Source of the DNA: Undaria pinnatifida
Lineage: Eukaryota > Sar > Phaeophyceae > Laminariales > Alariaceae
Reading direction: 5' to 3'
Assembly: GCA_012845835.1 (NCBI GenBank)
Contig: JABAKD010000014.1
Coordinates: 3,769,710 to 3,833,709, forward strand
DNA: 64,000 nucleotides
Shown here: piece by piece, positions 59,801 to 64,000 of the stretch
Position numbering within the stretch: the stretch's first letter is position 1
Layout: each line of letters opens with the position of its first letter
Program-made: the position numbers and the translations under genes
The notes under the pieces: generated by a model
What the model was told of the DNA's origin: nothing
The model's input: the letters and a program-made list of their open reading frames with translations, nothing else
The model's database searches: none

Positions 59801-61337
59801 TAACATGCAAATGCATATATGTGGCTGTTGTTGTTCTCACGTTAACGCGTATAATTAAGTCCGTGGCAACTAGACAGGCTCCGGTCATTCTGAAGTGGAA
59901 GAATACTCCAGGGAAAAAATAAAACATACCAAAAGCGGTACACGTGTATATCATCGCTGACGCAAGTCATACATCCGCCCAAAAAAAAAATGAAATCGGA
60001 CTAGCGTACGTGTACATGTGGTATATGTGTATTCTAGGCTGTCGATTGTGGGCTCGTCGAAGGGCAGATGAAAAGACGGAGATGGGTGGCACGACACGTC
60101 GAGTCACAAACGCGCCAGGTTGATGCAAAGACACAAGAGATCCGGAAAGTGCCGAAGGCAACTACTGTACATTGTAGACCTAGCCAACAAGTACCTAGTC
60201 GGCGCAAATAACGAGTTTGTCGCTCATTGAATACACTAAGGTGGTGGCTGCATCACGGTGGCGATTTCCCTTCATTATTGATTGTATAAAAAAAAATACT
60301 TCGAAGAACACCACTACCGAAGGGAGCTAGACTTTTCGCATGGGTTTATTTTATTGTTCCTCTTGATTTTTGCTTCTCTTTCTTTGGGAGAATGTGTACG
60401 AGTGATTGGCGTTGTAGTCCATGCTGCATGTCGTCCGCTTGGCATAAACAAATAGTTGACGTCTTGAATTAGTATGAACTAATTAAATTTTGCGGCGTTT
60501 ATCGTTGGCCAGCTGGTGAATGAGCTAAACATATTCAAAACAGTAATCAGGTATGCTTGGGTTAGAGTTTGTTGTCTCTCGCGAACATAGAAAACAACTA
60601 AGATCTTAAATTGGTATGAATACATCAAATTCTCCAGGCTAAAAATCACTGGGTGGAGTCTTCCAGACCAAAAATATTGTGTTCCCGTCGAAGCACATAA
60701 AAAACGGCACAAAAATTACATATGCTCTGTCGGATGGCTAAAATATGAATTATGTTACACACCTCGGATAGATCATCAATCCCTCCTTGATATAGATCAG
60801 CTATGATATATGCGTGTACCACTGTTGGTTTGTTTGTGTTTTTTCCCTGGTGCATTGGGAATATCCCTCCACCCCAGAGTAACTGCAGCCTGTTCTGTGA
60901 CCACGGACTTGATAAGGCGAGTTAATGTGATACCACCACCAACAACGTTGACCATTCAGGACGATCTGTATGGTCTAGCTCATGTTACCCGGTAGGAGCC
61001 GTACGATCTGCATGATCTATCACGTGGTTCCTGCCGTGGCTCTGTACTCTATAGATACGGGCCCAGCACAACATCTCAAAACGGCAGATACAGGATCTGC
61101 TATAGATGATCTAGATGATCTAGATGATCTGTTGATGATCTGTAGATGATCTAGATCATGATCTGTCCGCGGTGTGCAATGGTATCATTCCTTTGGCTAC
61201 AATGCGGTGGTGGCGATACAGCGGTGGCGCTTTCTCTCCGTTGCTTTTCGTGCGGTTCGTTTTTTTAACAACACAATCAGGTTGGAGTACATGTGTCTTA
61301 CGCCCGCCCGCCCGCCCGCCCGCCCGCCCGCCCGCAC

Positions 61338-61406
61338 CTCGCTTGCTCTTTCCTCTTTTTTTCGTCGCTCCTGCCGCCGCTTGGTTGCCGAAGAAATCCC
61401 CCCGAC
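61338..61406 (-). CDS. Candidate further upstream exon of the TOG-array gene
   Basis: TTGCTTAG|GTC to GAG|GTGCGG gives 23 codons, phase 0 at both ends, encoding VGGISSATKRRQERRKKEER plus ASE, a charged linker-like peptide that would join in frame to exon 58975. The donor lies directly in the CCCG microsatellite. No homology support. Confidence 0.3.
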
Positions 61407-63029
61407 CTAAGCAATTGGGAGGGAAAGACATTTCACTCAGCGGACAGATCACCGATCCCAGTCGATGATCTAGATATTGAATGGAAGAGCTGTATGATCT
61501 AGCGCACGTTACCGGGCGGGAATCGTATGACCTGAATGATGCAGCACATGTTTCCAGGATTAATCATGTACTTTGTAAAATATACGTATCACGCAGCTTG
61601 CAAAATATGACTATCAACCCTAAACTAGTCGAACTCACAGCTAAACTATTTAGAATCTATACATGTAGAACCTGCACAACATCTCGTAACGGCAAATATC
61701 GGGTCTAGATATCTACGTGATCTGCACCGTGATCTGTCAAATGTTTGAACAGTCGAAGATCCCTGTTCATGGTCTATGGCATTCAGGACAGACAGATTCC
61801 CTGGCCTGTATGATCTGCGCGGCCTACGTACAGATCATGTTGCTGGGTGAGGGTGAGGACCAGATTATCTATCTGCATGATCTGGCACATCGCTCGTGCA
61901 TGAGGGAGCCGTACGACACAGATCATGTACAACATACCATAACGTCAGATACAAATCTACTGTAGATTCATCCCACGATACGGGTTGTATTTTATAAAAA
62001 TATTTTCAGGATGTCAGCCGTGAGTTCGACAAATTTCGGGTCAATACTCATCTTTGCAAGCTGCGTTATTCGTACTTGCAATATACTATATGGGTGAGTT
62101 TTTTATTGGGAGGGGTCCTATTTTTTTTGTCCACTATAATGGTTAGTGTTGGTTTTTTACTTTAGGTGGGGAATTTTGAGCTAGATCTAACATCATATCT
62201 ATTCTATAAATTTGTTACTGTAGTTTCCACTGTATTTAGCTAAGTGCTTTTTTTTCACCAGTTGAGCTCCTCAAGTTTCGAGCTATCAGTTAGTGCGATG
62301 ATTTTGCGAGTATATGCGTTTTAGGACTAGCGCATAGAAGGGTCGGTCGGGCTTCGCGAGTGAATGCCTTCGAAGTCATGATGCGGGTGAGATATTCAGC
62401 TGCTCCTCATGTGAGGAGCTCAGAAAATTCTTAGAACTTGCTGCACCCCTACCTAGCGTGGGAGGGCACTGTGAAGGATCTAGATCGTTATCTGTCCGAT
62501 GTCCGAACGCCTGGGAAGCTGTGTAGCGCTCGGACTAAGAGTGTGTCTGGGTTCTTACACCATGTGGTGCGTCGAAAAGAGGCAAAAAAAGGCACGCGCT
62601 CATGCTGCGCTAGGGGTGCACTTGAAAAAAAGTACGGTATTCCCCCTCACTTGAGGATCTCTATACCTCATGGCCTAGGCATACCCCGAAAGGGTCTAAA
62701 AAACAGTACTATTTGTGAGGTAAATGAGGCAAGAGTGTCTTGTACATGCAATAAGTAGGCCGTGTGCGTTCAAAGAAAACCTTTCAAAAAACAACAAAAC
62801 AAAAACGAAAAAAAATCCCACCACATGTCCACCACAAACCGCCCCCAGCCCGGCTACCGCAGCCATCTCAAGACGACGTGCTACGAAAAAAGCTCCACGA
62901 GTTAGCGTAAGTTGTTAGTCCGCTCCTAGACCCCGGCTGTGTGGAAAATCGGCCTTGTACAGCTTTGGTAATCAGTGACCTAAACTACCGGCAGACGCTA
63001 CAGAACAGACAGACAGACCAAGTAAATAA

Positions 63030-63218
63030 CGGAAGCCTGTACCTGTATTGTACGCACCCCGTTATGTATAGGCCTTCTCGCCTTGCAAGGCAAAAAACAG
63101 CTAGACAGACAGACAGACTGACTGACTGACTGACTGACTAATAAAAAAATGGAAGCCTGTACCGTACGCACCCCGCTACGACAAGGCCCAGGCCTTCTCG
63201 CCTTGCAAGGCAAAAAAC

Positions 63219-63266
<48 letters not shown>

Positions 63267-63320
63267 TAATAAAAAAATGGAAGCCTGTACCGTACGCACC
63301 CCGCTATGACAAGGCCTTTT
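63030..63320. repeat. 120-bp triplication with GACA microsatellites
   Basis: GGAAGCCTGTACC, ACGCACCCCG and CTTGCAAGGCAAAAAACAG occur three times (from about 63032, 63151, 63280), separated by (GACA)n and GACT arrays. Confidence 0.85.
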
Positions 63321-64000
63321 TTTTTTCTTGCGAGGAAAAACAAAAAAAAACGGCCTCGGTCGCTTTCGTTCCACCTCGTTCTTGCCTCGTTGCGAGTTGA
63401 TTTCCAACGACACATTTATTTCCTCAGTTTAGGAGTCAGGACGCGCCACCCCTATATCGTAAGCCGGTGCTACGATAGAGGTGACACTTTATGGACCACA
63501 ACAAACAGTTTCTGAACAACGGGGGACTCCTTAACCCAAAAATCGTCGGAGAACGTACATTTTTGTTTTTGCAAAATGACATAATATTTGGAATATACTT
63601 CGAAGTATATATATATCTAGGCAGTGAATTTGTCCATCGGGGTTGAACTTTTCAGTTTTACTCAAACTCAGATTTTGGGTGAGGTATGGAGCTCCTGAAG
63701 TGATCAAATTTAATCAAGTGACCACCTTCAGAAGACAAATCGAGTCACCACCCTCAGAAGGCCAAAAATATGCACCTCTATATACATGTGTCTACAGCAG
63801 TAGGGGTTCCTCTATAGTGCTGGTATGTGCCAGACGGACATGCCGGCACGAGAGCGGCAACCGGCGCTACTACTCCGCGTACTGCCACTGCTGGTCGTTT
63901 TCATCTCTGCCAAGCGATGTCACGGGCGCTGTGCCGGCATATAGCTGGTCGTATCCATATACGCCAACATATTTCGCAAGCACAATTTATGATATAGCGG

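Larger units (their letters stand above)
58976..64000. other. Right flank, mostly repeats
   Basis: Contains a 35-bp tandem array (59345-59800), AAC-tailed repeats (59820-59960 minus, 60800-60950 plus), GATCTAG-rich repeats (60955-61170, 61440-61970), a CCCG microsatellite (61298-61336), the ATT-family body (61980-62090 minus), a GAGCTC-GAAAATTC repeat (62340-62465) and a GACA array region. A candidate TOG exon is at 61338-61406. Confidence 0.5.

Noticed and set aside
62833-62898. Plus-strand exon ending AGC|GTAAGT with a Lys/Arg-rich peptide
   Set aside because: Only a good donor; no homology, no partner exon on this strand, and short.
63100-63270. Plus and minus open frames made of Asp-Arg-Gln-Thr or Val-Cys-Leu-Ser
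   Set aside because: They translate (GACA)n arrays.

Overview
This is a 64 kb piece of a nuclear eukaryotic genome. Genes are split into short exons (54-650 bp) by GT-AG introns of 0.3-4 kb. There is no operon structure, and transposons, MITEs and minisatellites fill most of the space, introns included. The intron style, the mix of repeats (a chromovirus-like LTR element, a non-LTR element with a restriction-like endonuclease, many small palindromic elements) and a ciliary TOG-array gene fit a stramenopile, most likely a brown alga. That taxon call is an inference from style and not from a marker gene.

Three cellular genes can be assembled exon by exon with matching intron phases. (1) 0.75-7.97 kb, plus strand: a TATA-binding protein (TBP) or TBP-related factor in five exons. 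(2) 28.0-32.57 kb, plus strand: the 3' part of a Nudix hydrolase of the ADP-ribose/ADP-sugar pyrophosphatase type in four exons; a candidate first exon lies at 22.9 kb. (3) 36.27-58.98 kb, minus strand: a TOG-array protein of the TOGARAM/crescerin (CHE-12) family. Thirteen exons give 886 residues with two TOG domains separated by a low-complexity linker; its 5' end is not in hand and may lie beyond the window. Genes 2 and 3 converge tail to tail across a 3.7 kb repeat-filled spacer.

Between TBP and the Nudix gene lie a degenerate non-LTR retrotransposon (10.1-11.1 kb) and an 8.3 kb LTR retrotransposon (13047-21358). The LTRs read as identical over 268 bp, so insertion was recent. The element carries a gag-type zinc knuckle and a complete integrase with a chromodomain, but no reverse transcriptase or RNase H that I can recognise. 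A mosaic of rearranged fragments of the same family follows it at 21.66-22.1 kb, and a diverged solo LTR sits inside a TIR element at 45.2-45.8 kb.

The rest is small repeats: TTAA-flanked piggyBac-like MITEs (one with both filled and empty site visible in this window), a MITE family with AAGGCGG termini, two retroposon families with simple-sequence tails, tRNA-derived SINE relics and many tandem arrays. The TOG gene introns contain partial tandem copies of the gene's own exons. A 9-base motif, TACCTGGTA, recurs about twenty times more often than chance predicts.
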